Shown here: positions 33,310 to 41,191 of the stretch, one piece after another
Position numbering within the stretch: the stretch's first letter is position 1
Layout: every line of letters starts with the position of its first letter
Assembly: GCF_012641335.1 (NCBI RefSeq)
Contig: NZ_JABAID010000011.1
Location: 62,001 to 126,000 of the forward strand
Length of the DNA stretch: 64,000 nucleotides
Reading direction: 5' to 3'
From: Novosphingobium sp. ERN07
GTDB lineage: Bacteria; Pseudomonadota; Alphaproteobacteria; Sphingomonadales; Sphingomonadaceae
Notes under the pieces: model-generated
What the model was told of the DNA's origin: nothing
Database searches by the model: none
The model's input: only the letters and a program-made list of their open reading frames with translations
Made by a program: the position numbers and the translations under genes

Positions 33310-33920
33310 CACTCGTCTCCCCCATCGGTGCTGTTGTTGGCGCTGGCGCGTCCGATGACTTTGCCCGCTGCATCCTTGGTGATGCGCCCGAACCCGGCGA
33401 GCTTCAGGCTGACGCCCGAGTAGCTCCACACGTACCGGAAGGTCCGGGCTTCGGAGGTGACCTCCTTCGAGCCGACAACCGTGTGCAACACGCCATTCAC
33501 CTCGCTGGTCAGCGCATCGGGATCGACGGAGAGGTTCTCGATCGTGAAGAACTGCGAGACATTCGAGCCGCTCTGCTCGTTGAAGATCTTCATCAGCTCG
33601 GCCTTCATTCGGCCGTGGGTCCTGGGATCGGTGATCTCGAGGATCGAATCCATCCAGTATTGCAGGTTCGAGGGCGAACGGTTGAGCGTCAGCAGCGCAG
33701 CATCGCGCGTGACCAGCTCGAGATAGTCCTTGTCGACGTGGCTTGATGACAGCGTCAGCGGCTTGGCGAGCACCGGCTGCAGCACGACCTCGCGGTCGCG
33801 GCGCGCGGCGGTCAGTGTCAGCACGACGCTCAAGGCAAACAGGCCGGTCGCTGTGATGGCCAGCAGGTTGCGTTGCTTCAGGAGCCGCTGCGCCTGGCCG
33901 TGTGAAATCGAGAGGTCCAT
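33309..33920 (-). CDS. traE: Conjugal transfer protein TraE (VirB8-like)
   Basis: A 203-residue inner-membrane protein with one N-terminal helix (about residues 17-38, NLLAITATGLFALSVVLTL). The periplasmic NTF2-like domain has SPSNLQYWMDSILEITDPRTHGRM and VHTVVGSKEV-like text, typical of TraE. It is a scaffold of the inner-membrane complex. Twelve base pairs separate it from traL. Confidence 0.92.
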   Translation of the reverse strand: MDLSISHGQAQRLLKQRNLLAITATGLFALSVVLTLTAARRDREVVLQPVLAKPLTLSSSHVDKDYLELVTRDAALLTLNRSPSNLQYWMDSILEITDPRTHGRMKAELMKIFNEQSGSNVSQFFTIENLSVDPDALTSEVNGVLHTVVGSKEVTSEARTFRYVWSYSGVSLKLAGFGRITKDAAGKVIGRASANNSTDGGDE

Positions 33921-33933
33921 GACTGTGCCGTCC

Positions 33934-34218
33934 TCAACCCGCCATCAGGCGTAGATGGGAGGGCGGCGTCGCTCTCAGCCCCATGAAGGCACCGGGCAGG
34001 TACCAGTAGGCTGAATGGATGATCCACGAGACGGCTCGTCCCGCCTTCAACTTGCGCAATCCCCACCAGGCCAGCACGCTTGAAATCAGACCGATGAAAA
34101 TATGTTGAGACAGGATGCCCCACGCGAACGGGATGATCATTGCGAGAAACTCATCGAGTGTCCAAAACCCGATCAGCTCCGGATCATCGAGATGCGCGGG
34201 AACCGTGTAGTGATTCAT
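33934..34218 (-). CDS. traL: Conjugal transfer protein TraL (VirB3-like)
   Basis: A 94-residue inner-membrane protein beginning MNHYTVPAHLDDPELIGFWTLDE, the classic TraL N-terminus. Two close hydrophobic segments follow (FLAMIIPFAWGIL and FIGLISSVLAWWGL). The C-terminus contains HSAYWYLPGAF. Start ATG 34218. It lies between traA and traE as in F. Confidence 0.92.
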   Translation of the reverse strand: MNHYTVPAHLDDPELIGFWTLDEFLAMIIPFAWGILSQHIFIGLISSVLAWWGLRKLKAGRAVSWIIHSAYWYLPGAFMGLRATPPSHLRLMAG

Positions 34219-34289
34219 GAGCGGCACCGCCCTCGGTGATGTCCGACCGGATGCACGGATGCTTTGTCCGGACGGAACGGGGTTGGAGG

Positions 34290-34613
34290 TCAGATCGTCG
34301 CGGTGACCGCAGCGGTGACGATGGGCACGCCGGTGCCGGCGCCGACGCCCACCCCGACGGGGATTGCGACCTGGCCAAGGCTGAAGCGGCCCGAGGCAAG
34401 CCCGACGATCCCGCCAGCCAGGCTGAGCACGGTGATGATCTTGCCGCCCGAACCTTCGAGGAAGCCGGTGAACGAGGTGAGCGCGGTGTTGAAAGTCGTG
34501 TCAGCGCCGGCCATTGCGACTTCGCTGCCGAGCAGGCTGGCGACCGCGGCGACCGCGGCTCCCTGGATGAGCGCGGCGCCCTTCCCTTTCATCGTGAGTT
34601 TCATGTTGGTCAT
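34290..34613 (-). CDS. traA: F-type pilin TraA
   Basis: A 107-residue propilin from ATG 34613, with AAGGAC just upstream. The leader MTNMKLTMKGKGAALIQGAAVAAVASLLGSEVAMA ends in an AxA-type site. The mature pilin of about 70 residues has two hydrophobic helices (GGKIITVLSLAGGIVGLAS and VAIPVGVGVGAGTGVPIVTAAVTATI) around a short polar loop. First gene of the transfer operon, 71 bp before traL. Confidence 0.85.
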   Translation of the reverse strand: MTNMKLTMKGKGAALIQGAAVAAVASLLGSEVAMAGADTTFNTALTSFTGFLEGSGGKIITVLSLAGGIVGLASGRFSLGQVAIPVGVGVGAGTGVPIVTAAVTATI

Positions 34614-34708
34614 GTCCTTTTCCAAACACCGTGATTGTCACGGCCTTCAGAATGAACAGATCAGCGCTGCCAGGAGCAATTAAGGGGCGGTTTAGACACG
34701 AAAACGAA

Positions 34709-34830
34709 TCGGAAGATTTCCGAATGGCGAACTTTGGAGCGCCTATTATTTCCCCATGAGGGAAATGCGTTTGCTGTTAAGGGAACCCTGTTTCCCTTTT
34801 GGGGTGATGTTGTTTCCCCGCGCGGGAAAC
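34709..34830. promoter_or_regulatory. Array of TTTCCC/GGGAAA palindromes upstream of the tra operon
   Basis: Two 19-bp palindromes with 7-bp arms and 5-bp spacers lie at 34748-34766 (ATTTCCC/GGGAAAT) and 34812-34830 (GTTTCCC/GGGAAAC). Between them is a reverse-sense repeat AAGGGAA/TTCCCTT at 34779-34798, and another GGGAAAT follows at 34845. Centres lie about 32 bp apart, close to three helical turns. A further inverted repeat TCGGAA-GAT-TTCCGA is at 34709-34723. The 331-bp gap 34614-34944 separates traA (leftward) from the gene at 34945 (rightward), so this is the likely main control region of the transfer operon. Confidence 0.6.
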
Positions 34831-34909
34831 CCAATTGCCGGGACGGGAAATTGATAGTCCGACTCGAAGCCCCCGCCCCGGATTCGCCAAATTTACAATT
34901 TTGGATCAT

Positions 34910-34925
34910 TGTGTCGGCCGACACA
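34910..34925. promoter_or_regulatory. Perfect 16-bp palindrome before the 119-aa gene
   Basis: TGTGTCGG followed by CCGACACA makes a perfect palindrome, ending 19 bp before the ATG at 34945. The position is right for an operator or a repressor site controlling that gene. Confidence 0.5.
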
Positions 34926-34944
34926 TGCCCTGGATAACCCGTCA

Positions 34945-35304
34945 ATGGCCGCAGGAACGCGCAACGTCCGTATATTCGTGAGCCAACAGTGCTTTGAACT
35001 GCTGGTGGATGCGATGGCTGCGTTTTCCAAGCAAACCCGCCGTTTTCAGACGATGCGGATGACCGTTCAGGCTGCCTGCGCAAGGCTAAAACCCCACGGG
35101 ATTTCTAGGTTCGAGCTTGAAGAGTTCCTTGCCGAGTATCCCATCGAGGGCGATATCCGGATCCATCTTGAGGTCACACCTGAGTGGTCAGCTGATTACG
35201 ATATGATGCGAGCCAAGATGAAGGATATCAGCGAAAAATCCGGTTCCGATAAGTCTCTCGTACCCTTCGTAGTATACCTCGCGGTAAGGCATAATCTTCT
35301 ATAG
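34945..35304 (+). CDS. Hypothetical protein divergent from the tra operon
   Basis: A 119-residue protein beginning MAAGTRNVRIFVSQQCFELL. It is mainly helical with charged surfaces (DAMAAFSKQTRRFQTMRMTVQAACARLK, RFELEEFLAEY) and ends SLVPFVVYLAVRHNLL. No domain recognised. Its place opposite traA across the palindrome array, with its own operator-like palindrome, suggests a regulator of transfer. That is inference; no standard helix-turn-helix is evident. Confidence 0.6.
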   Translation: MAAGTRNVRIFVSQQCFELLVDAMAAFSKQTRRFQTMRMTVQAACARLKPHGISRFELEEFLAEYPIEGDIRIHLEVTPEWSADYDMMRAKMKDISEKSGSDKSLVPFVVYLAVRHNLL

Positions 35305-35392
35305 GTAATTTCCGCAGGCGAATTGCGCGCTTCTTAAGACTCTTGACAGCTTATGCCATCCCATAGACGTTTTGCCGTGGGAGGAAGGGAGC

Positions 35393-35914
35393 ATGCCTCA
35401 CAGGAACTTGACGCCTGAGACGGTCTTCAAGCCAAGCAGCCCGCCGGGCAGTGAACCCGTCTTCGCTTTTGCCAGCCCCAACCCGGGAGGCTGTGAGCAG
35501 GATCAATACAAGCAGCTCATCAATGCTGAGCTTGCGCGCCAAGGCATACTTCCTGCGCACCTCGCCGATCGTATGTGTCTCTCGCGCCCCAAGCTCCACA
35601 AGATACTCAAGCAGACCAATCCTCTTACCGACGACCTGCGTGACCGCATTTTTGACGAACTTGGGATGGACCACGTTCGCGCCAAGATCAGCGTCGCCCT
35701 GCTTCACGATCCGCGGGCCTATGCGGAACAATCCGTCTTCCTGGCCACAGAGAGCCTGAAGAGCTTCTATCTCGAGGTGCTGACATGCCGCCGGGGCTCG
35801 ATCGAGGTGGATCTGCGTCCGGCTGTAATCCACGAAGCCGCGCGGCGAGCATATGACTTGCTTCTCTCCCACCAGGAGCGGGTCATGCAGAACAGCCAGA
35901 CCCTGCAAGCCTGA
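35393..35914 (+). CDS. Helix-turn-helix-type protein, possible transfer regulator
   Basis: A 173-residue protein from ATG 35393, with GGAGGAAGGGAG directly upstream. TTGACA at 35343-35348 may be its -35 box. Residues about 40-80 (YKQLINAELARQGILPAHLADRMCLSRPKLHKILKQTNPLTDDLRDRIFDEL) look like a Cro/XRE-type helix-turn-helix with a recognition helix at SRPKLHKIL. The second half is helical and unassigned. In + strand series with the small genes at 34945 and 35925. Confidence 0.6.
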   Translation: MPHRNLTPETVFKPSSPPGSEPVFAFASPNPGGCEQDQYKQLINAELARQGILPAHLADRMCLSRPKLHKILKQTNPLTDDLRDRIFDELGMDHVRAKISVALLHDPRAYAEQSVFLATESLKSFYLEVLTCRRGSIEVDLRPAVIHEAARRAYDLLLSHQERVMQNSQTLQA

Positions 35915-35924
35915 CTGGGCACGC

Positions 35925-36200
35925 ATGGGCCCCGAGAACATCGCAGCGTGGACTCAACTCTATGCCGCGGTTGGGCTGCTCGCTGCGATTTGCTCGGGGT
36001 GTGCGCTCCTCAAGACGATCTACGACATCCGTACGGGATTGATCACGCCGCCGACGGGGTCAGTGCTGCGCTGGTTGCTGTGGTTCCCGAAAGTTTGGCT
36101 GCATTTCCAGCTCAGCTACCTCTGCGGGTTTCCAAGCATTCTGGCCATCGCCATCCTGTATGCGCACTATATCGGGTTCGCCGCTTTCGTGCCCGCGTAG
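35925..36200 (+). CDS. Small membrane protein
   Basis: A 91-residue protein from ATG 35925, 10 bp after the HTH gene. Two or three hydrophobic segments: LYAAVGLLAAICSGCALLKTI at the N-terminus, VLRWLLWFPKVWLHF in the middle, and PSILAIAILYAHYIGFAAFV at the C-terminus. No family recognised. Its last 34 bp overlap the convergent end of the lytic transglycosylase gene. Confidence 0.55.
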   Translation: MGPENIAAWTQLYAAVGLLAAICSGCALLKTIYDIRTGLITPPTGSVLRWLLWFPKVWLHFQLSYLCGFPSILAIAILYAHYIGFAAFVPA

Positions 36201-37018
36201 GTCATGAGGGATACCTCGCGGTAGCCTGAGGCTCGCACTGCGATGTTGGCCGCCATAGCCCGCGCGGCAACGGTCGAATTTGAGCTCCCAAGTTTAGTGA
36301 GGCGCACCCAGTTGGTTGTGATCGCCTGCACGTAATTACGGGTCTCCGGGATTGCAGGAATGTTGCCCAGCGCGAGTGAACGACGTTCTGGCCCAGCATT
36401 GTATGCAGCCAAGGCCAGATCGACGCGCCCAAAGCGATCAAGCTGCTGACGAAGGTAGCGTGCCCCCGCCCTCATATTGGCAAGCGCGTCCCAAGGGTTC
36501 CTTAGCTCAAGAATTCTCGCTGTTCCCGGCATGACCTGCATCATGCCCATCGCCCCTGCCCCACTCAGTGCCAAAGCCTTGTATCCTGACTCCTGGGCAA
36601 TGACCGCGTCCAGAAGGCTCTCAGGAAGCCCGTTCTCGCAAGCTATCGCGGACATTGCTGCAAAATGGGCTACTCGGCGGCTCTCCACCTCAGGAGACAA
36701 CCACCAGGTCGGGCGATACCCATTCTGCAGACACGATGACGAGGTGGAAGGCGCCAGGATCGCCGGATGTTTCGGTTCGAAAAGTCCTGACGGGTCGTTT
36801 CCGCCAATAGCGTGGGTTCTATCAACGCTTCGGCGCGCATCGGCCGGCTCAACCAACCCTTCAAAGTGGGTGGTTAACGCGACTCCGACGGCCCCCTGCT
36901 CATTTTTGGCGGTAGCGAAAAACGGAGAAAAATGGACAAGATCGACTTCTCTGGCCTTCGCGGCCGAGACGCAAATCATTGTGGCAGCGACGATCAAACT
37001 ACGATTAGATGAAATCAC
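36167..37018 (-). CDS. Lytic transglycosylase (SLT, VirB1-like)
   Basis: A 283-residue periplasmic enzyme that opens peptidoglycan for channel assembly. Signal peptide about residues 1-22. The SLT domain starts near 125: LLDAVIAQESGYKALALSGAGAMGMMQVMPGTA, with catalytic E143, and AAYNAGPE near residue 205. The region between the signal and the domain (about 25-120) is long and unassigned. It lies outside the main tra operon but is a usual part of such systems; it may act alongside the TraG M15-like domain. Confidence 0.88.
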   Translation of the reverse strand: MISSNRSLIVAATMICVSAAKAREVDLVHFSPFFATAKNEQGAVGVALTTHFEGLVEPADARRSVDRTHAIGGNDPSGLFEPKHPAILAPSTSSSCLQNGYRPTWWLSPEVESRRVAHFAAMSAIACENGLPESLLDAVIAQESGYKALALSGAGAMGMMQVMPGTARILELRNPWDALANMRAGARYLRQQLDRFGRVDLALAAYNAGPERRSLALGNIPAIPETRNYVQAITTNWVRLTKLGSSNSTVAARAMAANIAVRASGYREVSLMTYAGTKAANPI

Positions 37019-37349
37019 GACACACCCTTTCTAGGCGGCGTGCGGATCTGATCGGGAATGCGCGTGGTCAGAAAATCAAAGATGGATAGCAGAGTCAATC
37101 TCTGCGTAACCCCATCAGACGAGCCAAGCAGGCGTCCCCAAATCACGATAGGAAAAACCACCCATTTGACCCACCACCCGCATAGCGGAACACAACCTCA
37201 GCCCGGGTCACTACTCAGCGCAACTCAACATTGTCGGGGGTTTGCTCGTGAGAAGATCATCTTCTCGATTCGGGAGGATTTAGTCAATTGCGTGCATCGA
37301 AGCCGCAGTTCACCTCGATTGGGGCGCAAGTAGCTTCGATAGAACGACT
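37019..37349. other. Gene-free junction between transfer region and sulfide island
   Basis: 331 bp of lower-GC DNA without a convincing gene. It contains a perfect 17-bp palindrome at 37250-37266 (GAGAAGAT-C-ATCTTCTC). No insertion sequence ends, attachment-site duplication or tRNA are visible. It marks the change from transfer genes to the sulfur/respiration block. Confidence 0.5.
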
Positions 37350-37538
37350 TTATGGCTTCGGGCAGGTTCTGATCCCCAGAAAGGTATAGGCAGGACAAAA
37401 TCCTACGATGCCGGTCAACAGCGGCACGATGCCGATCCAGCCCCACGGTGTCTGCGGGCCCACGAACACGAGTGCGATCAGAACCAGTCCGACGATGACC
37501 CGCAGCAAACGGTCCAGGCTTCCTTCGTTACGCGGCAT
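37350..37538 (-). CDS. DUF2892 (YgaP-type transmembrane) protein
   Basis: A 62-residue inner-membrane protein: MPRNEGSLDRLLRVIVGLVLIALVF, then PWGWIGIVPLLTGIVGFCPAYTFLGI. Two helices with a GFCP motif match the DUF2892 family, the membrane part of the rhodanese YgaP. Family members are repeatedly found in sulfide and persulfide operons. It lies 82 bp downstream of a Crp/Fnr gene on the same strand; a second, divergent copy of the family is at 54126. Confidence 0.88.
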   Translation of the reverse strand: MPRNEGSLDRLLRVIVGLVLIALVFVGPQTPWGWIGIVPLLTGIVGFCPAYTFLGIRTCPKP

Positions 37539-37599
37539 GACAAGCAGTCCTTTGCATTGATGAGGACATCAGGATTGCGCCCTTCCCGCGGTGACGTAT

Positions 37600-37612
37600 G
37601 TGACTAAGTCAC
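37600..37612. promoter_or_regulatory. GTGACT-A-AGTCAC palindrome
   Basis: A perfect 13-bp palindrome in the 82-bp spacer between the Crp/Fnr stop and the DUF2892 start. It resembles a Crp/Fnr half-site pair (TGTGA...TCACG), but the spacing is one base shorter than the canonical six. Confidence 0.4.
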
Positions 37613-37620
37613 GCAGTTCA

Positions 37621-38202
37621 TCAAATACTCGGATGGGAAAGCTGGACCAGTCGTTTTGGGTCCAGGACAGTGATGTGCCCGCGCGCAAGTTCCACCAGAC
37701 CGTCGCGGGCAAAGCCGTTCAGTTGCCGACTGACTACTTCTCGAACTGACCCAATCTCCGTGGCCAGAGACTCCTGAGTCGCAGTGACCTGGCCTTCGTT
37801 GTCCATCATTCGCAAAAGCGCCCGTGCCATACGCGTCTCTATTGGCGACAAAGCAACGTCCTCGACCAAGCGTTCGAGATCCGCAAACCTGGAAGCGACA
37901 GCGGCGAACAGTTGCTGGCGGAAATTCGCATCCTGGACGACGAGACGCTGAAACTCCCCAACCGGGATAATCTCGATTTCGAGATCCGTCTCGGCCTTCC
38001 CTTCTGCTGAATAACTGGTGCCATTCACGAGGCAGCCGAACGTCTGAAGGCACACTTCGCCAGGCCCTACGCGGTAAAGGATGATCTCCCGTCCATTCTC
38101 AGCGGTCAGCATCACCTTGATGGTTCCACTGTGGACGACAACAAAACCCGAGCAGGCTTGTCCCGCGTGGAACAACATCGATCCATGTACGAACTTCATC
38201 AT
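37621..38202 (-). CDS. Crp/Fnr-family transcriptional regulator
   Basis: A 193-residue protein from ATG 38202, with GAGGGA about 8 bp upstream. The N-terminal cyclic-nucleotide-binding-like beta roll is MLFHAGQACSGFVVVHSGTIKVML to IIPVGEFQRLV. The dimer helix and winged helix have ATQESLATEIGSVREVVSRQLNGFARDGLVEL as DNA-reading part. There is no N-terminal cysteine cluster, so it is not an Fe-S FNR. C-L-Q-T-F-G-C inside the sensor domain could be a thiol switch, which is inference. Adjacent DUF2892 is a probable target. Confidence 0.85.
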   Translation of the reverse strand: MMKFVHGSMLFHAGQACSGFVVVHSGTIKVMLTAENGREIILYRVGPGEVCLQTFGCLVNGTSYSAEGKAETDLEIEIIPVGEFQRLVVQDANFRQQLFAAVASRFADLERLVEDVALSPIETRMARALLRMMDNEGQVTATQESLATEIGSVREVVSRQLNGFARDGLVELARGHITVLDPKRLVQLSHPSI

Positions 38203-38308
38203 GGCACGATCCCTCGGCTGCGATTCAGTCGCTGACAATAGAGGCCGGGCTCTGGGGACAATGCAACCGCGTCGCGATCCCGAGCCGCACCGGGGTGAAC
38301 CAGTCTGC

Positions 38309-40081
38309 CTATCCTTCGCCGTAAACGTCGCGGAGCGCGCGGTCTGCTTCATCAGCATAGCGGCGCTGGACATATTTCTCGGTCAAGATTCCGAGCACCG
38401 CGCCTGATGTGGAAACTACGGCAAGATCGTCCGCTTCACATTCTTCGAAGCGTCGCATGATTTCGCCAATGCCGTCCTCAGGACTGAGAAATGCGGTCTT
38501 GAGGATAGCCAGATCGCCCAACGGAGTTTCACCTGCAAGCGTGGGGGCAAATGCAACGGCCGTTGGCACCATACCAGCATAATGCCCGGCCTCATCGATC
38601 AGCAACACTCGGCTTGTCGAACCGAGTGGAAACTGCAGACGAAACTGATCGATTGCAAGCGTTGCCGGAGCTGATGGTGGTGCAGCGCGCATCATCCGCC
38701 TCGCGGTCCACGCCCGCATCCAACCAATATCACGGGCACTTCGGATAACTTCACCACGTAGATGGAGGCGCCATGTTGAGAACGAATAGCCAAAACGATC
38801 TCGCACGAGTGCGCTCGAGCAAAGTGCGGCAGTCAGAACCGTCGCGGTGATCTCGAAATCATGTGTGGCTTCGAGTACCAGCAGCGACATGGTCATGGGG
38901 CCGCCGACGATTGCTACGGCAAGAGCGGCCATGCCGACCAGAGCGGCGTCCGTGTAAGTGATCGGCATGACGCCGGGGATCATCATCCACAACGCCGCCA
39001 GAATCTGTCCGAGGAGCGCGCCAAGGAACAAGGACGCGAAGAACAGGCCACCGCGGAACCCGAAGCCCAACGATATGACTGATGCCAAAGTCTTCATGAC
39101 AAAGATCAGCACAAGTGCACGCATTGCTAGTCCCGCGTCGATGGTCAGGTGAAGCGCCCCGTGCCCGGCTGACAGCGCCTGCGGGGTCACCCAGGCGATC
39201 GGCATGAGGAGCACGCCGCCAAGGGCTGGTCTCGACCATTCAGGAAGTGGCGAACGCCGGACCCAGGCTTCCACGCTTGAGACCAATCGCATGATCACGA
39301 TCCCGACTACGGCAGCGACCAAGCCGAAGCCTGCATAGAGCAGATAGTCGGCGGTCGTGATCGCGCGGCTGCTGCTTGCCGCGATCAGATAGGGCGTCGC
39401 CCCCAGCGTTCGCGCGGTAATTACCGCAGATATCGTCGCTGCCGCGACCGGCGCAATGCTGGCCGGGGTGTAAGCACCGATCACGATCTCGAAAGCATAA
39501 AAGGCGCCTGCCAAGGGCGCTCCGAAGGCGGCCGCGATGGCTGCGCCGGCGCCAGCCCCTACCAGCACGCGAAGGTCCGCACGGCGTATCCGCAATGCCT
39601 GGCCAAGCCACGACGCGATGCCGCCGCAGGACTGCGCGTAAGCGGCCTCCAGTCCCACCGAAGCGCCGCAGCCGTTTGAGAGCAGCGTCTGAGCCGAGAT
39701 CAACAAGGTGTCTCGCACCGGGATGCGCCCGCCGTGAAGCGCATTGGCTTCAACAACGTCGACGGCAGCCCGTCGCCGATGAATATAGAGTGCGCCAAGG
39801 CCCAGCAGCAGACCGCCAAGCGGCAATGCGAGCAGCCGAATTGGTGCAATCTCGGCGAGGCTGCTTAACCTTGACTGGCTGTCGAGGCCATAGGTCACGA
39901 CCTGCAAGGCTCGGGCAAATTTGCCGAGCAACGAGGCGACAAGTCCCGCCGCAATTCCGACGCCAGTTGCAAGCAGGATGAAGCTGACTTCGCTGACCCG
40001 GAACAGGCGGCGAGCCAAGGCAATGGCGGCCGACGTTCGAAAACTGGGGGTCAAGGGCATTTTCAACATTATTCGTGGCAT
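38309..40081 (-). CDS. ClC-family chloride channel/antiporter with C-terminal CBS region
   Basis: A 590-residue membrane protein. Ten or more membrane helices with ClC landmarks: NGCGASVGLEAAYAQ, where the E corresponds to the gating glutamate, GAAIAAAFGAPLAGAFYAFEIV, and the FGFRGGLFFASLFLGALLG segment. The last 130 residues form CBS-type modules (GHYAGMVPTAVAFAP, DLAVVSTSGAVLGILTEKY). The usual GxEGP is replaced by GLEAA, so its ion preference is uncertain. Start 40081 is the first of several close ATGs. Divergent from lgt across 90 bp. Confidence 0.9.
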   Translation of the reverse strand: MPRIMLKMPLTPSFRTSAAIALARRLFRVSEVSFILLATGVGIAAGLVASLLGKFARALQVVTYGLDSQSRLSSLAEIAPIRLLALPLGGLLLGLGALYIHRRRAAVDVVEANALHGGRIPVRDTLLISAQTLLSNGCGASVGLEAAYAQSCGGIASWLGQALRIRRADLRVLVGAGAGAAIAAAFGAPLAGAFYAFEIVIGAYTPASIAPVAAATISAVITARTLGATPYLIAASSSRAITTADYLLYAGFGLVAAVVGIVIMRLVSSVEAWVRRSPLPEWSRPALGGVLLMPIAWVTPQALSAGHGALHLTIDAGLAMRALVLIFVMKTLASVISLGFGFRGGLFFASLFLGALLGQILAALWMMIPGVMPITYTDAALVGMAALAVAIVGGPMTMSLLVLEATHDFEITATVLTAALCSSALVRDRFGYSFSTWRLHLRGEVIRSARDIGWMRAWTARRMMRAAPPSAPATLAIDQFRLQFPLGSTSRVLLIDEAGHYAGMVPTAVAFAPTLAGETPLGDLAILKTAFLSPEDGIGEIMRRFEECEADDLAVVSTSGAVLGILTEKYVQRRYADEADRALRDVYGEG

Positions 40082-40171
40082 CGCTGACTGCGCTGATGGT
40101 TCAGGCTACGTTGAGTGTTCCTTGGCAACAGTGCACCGCCACCGGTCCATTCCATAGCCCAGGGTCTACTC

Positions 40172-41023
40172 ATGAGTCTCGCGCAAGGCGCACAGCACGG
40201 TATCGCGTTTACATCCCTTGGGCTCGATCCGGTCCTGCTGCAACTGGGGCCGTTCGCCTTACGCTGGTACAGCATGGCGTACCTTGCCGGTATCGTCATT
40301 GGCTGGCTCTACCTCATTCGCCTGACCCGGGGCACAGATTCTCCTCTCGGACGCAATGATGTTGACGAACTCATCACATGGGCAACGGTCGGCATAATTG
40401 CCGGCGGACGACTGGCCTATGTCCTGTTTTACGAGCCTGCAGCCTATCTGGAGGATCCTCTCAGCATCTTCACTCTATGGCGCGGCGGGATGTCGTTTCA
40501 TGGCGGTGCATTCGGGGTCGGCCTTGCAATTTTCCTCTTCTGCCGAAACCGCAAACTTATCTGGCTTCGGGTGCTCGACTATGTCGCGATGTGCGACCCG
40601 ATTGGCCTCATGCTTGGCCGGATCGCGAATTTCATCAACGGTGAATTGTGGGGACGACCGACCAACCTTCCCTGGGGCATTATCTTTCCGGACGGCGGGC
40701 CGCTCCCGAGGCACCCAAGCCAGCTCTATGAGGCAGTTTTGGAAGGACCGCTACTTTTTCTGGCCTTGTGGGCGCTTTATCGCTTCAGCAGCGCAAAACA
40801 GCGACCGGGTGTGCTGACCGGGAGTTTCGTGTTTGGCTACGGCGTTTTGCGGTTCCTCGTCGAATTCATCCGCGAACCCGATCAGCAGTTGATCGCTTTT
40901 GCGCAGGTGACAGGCCTGCACATGGGCCAGTGGCTCTGTGTTCCGATGATTATCGGCGGCGGCGCACTCATAGCGCGTGGCTTCAATCGGCCTGAATTCA
41001 AGCCAATCCAACTGGCTCCCTGA
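40172..41023 (+). CDS. lgt: Prolipoprotein diacylglyceryl transferase Lgt
   Basis: A 283-residue inner-membrane enzyme that attaches diacylglycerol to the lipobox cysteine of prolipoproteins. Key Lgt features are present: YSMAYLAGIVIGW, the GGRLAYVLFY motif, H110 in SFHGGAFG, the signature GRIANFINGELWGRPT with R150, HPSQLYEA, and RFLVEFIREPD. The host chromosome must have its own lgt, so this is an accessory copy. It could serve lipoproteins encoded here (TraV, the RND adaptor). Confidence 0.92.
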   Translation: MSLAQGAQHGIAFTSLGLDPVLLQLGPFALRWYSMAYLAGIVIGWLYLIRLTRGTDSPLGRNDVDELITWATVGIIAGGRLAYVLFYEPAAYLEDPLSIFTLWRGGMSFHGGAFGVGLAIFLFCRNRKLIWLRVLDYVAMCDPIGLMLGRIANFINGELWGRPTNLPWGIIFPDGGPLPRHPSQLYEAVLEGPLLFLALWALYRFSSAKQRPGVLTGSFVFGYGVLRFLVEFIREPDQQLIAFAQVTGLHMGQWLCVPMIIGGGALIARGFNRPEFKPIQLAP

Positions 41024-41065
41024 CCCGCACAAGGGGGGCTTGCGCGGGCCAGAGAAGGCAGAACC

Positions 41066-41176
41066 TCATTCGTCGAGGTCTTCATCAGGAGACATGCGGA
41101 ACTCGTGCCACATGCCGTTGATGATGCCGAACGATACGGCGAGGCCAAGACCCAAAATCCACGAAAAATACCACAT
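41066..41176 (-). CDS. cydX: Cytochrome bd oxidase small subunit CydX
   Basis: A 36-residue single-helix protein beginning MWYFSWILGLGLAVSFGIIN, followed by GMWHEF and an acidic tail. This is the textbook CydX pattern, which stabilises the haem-binding CydA-CydB complex. Start 41176 is preceded by GAGGAGG about 10 bp upstream, in a 15-bp gap after cydB. It is too short for routine gene callers. Confidence 0.9.
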   Translation of the reverse strand: MWYFSWILGLGLAVSFGIINGMWHEFRMSPDEDLDE

Positions 41177-41191
41177 GAGATCTAGGCCTCC

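Noticed and set aside
37058..37333. Possible 91-codon + strand gene in the junction
   Set aside because: No ribosome-binding site, biased composition without structure, and no recognisable motif. Treated as non-coding.
41066..41176. Treating the cydB-lgt gap as non-coding
   Set aside because: Translation of the - strand gives a full CydX, so the gap is coding.
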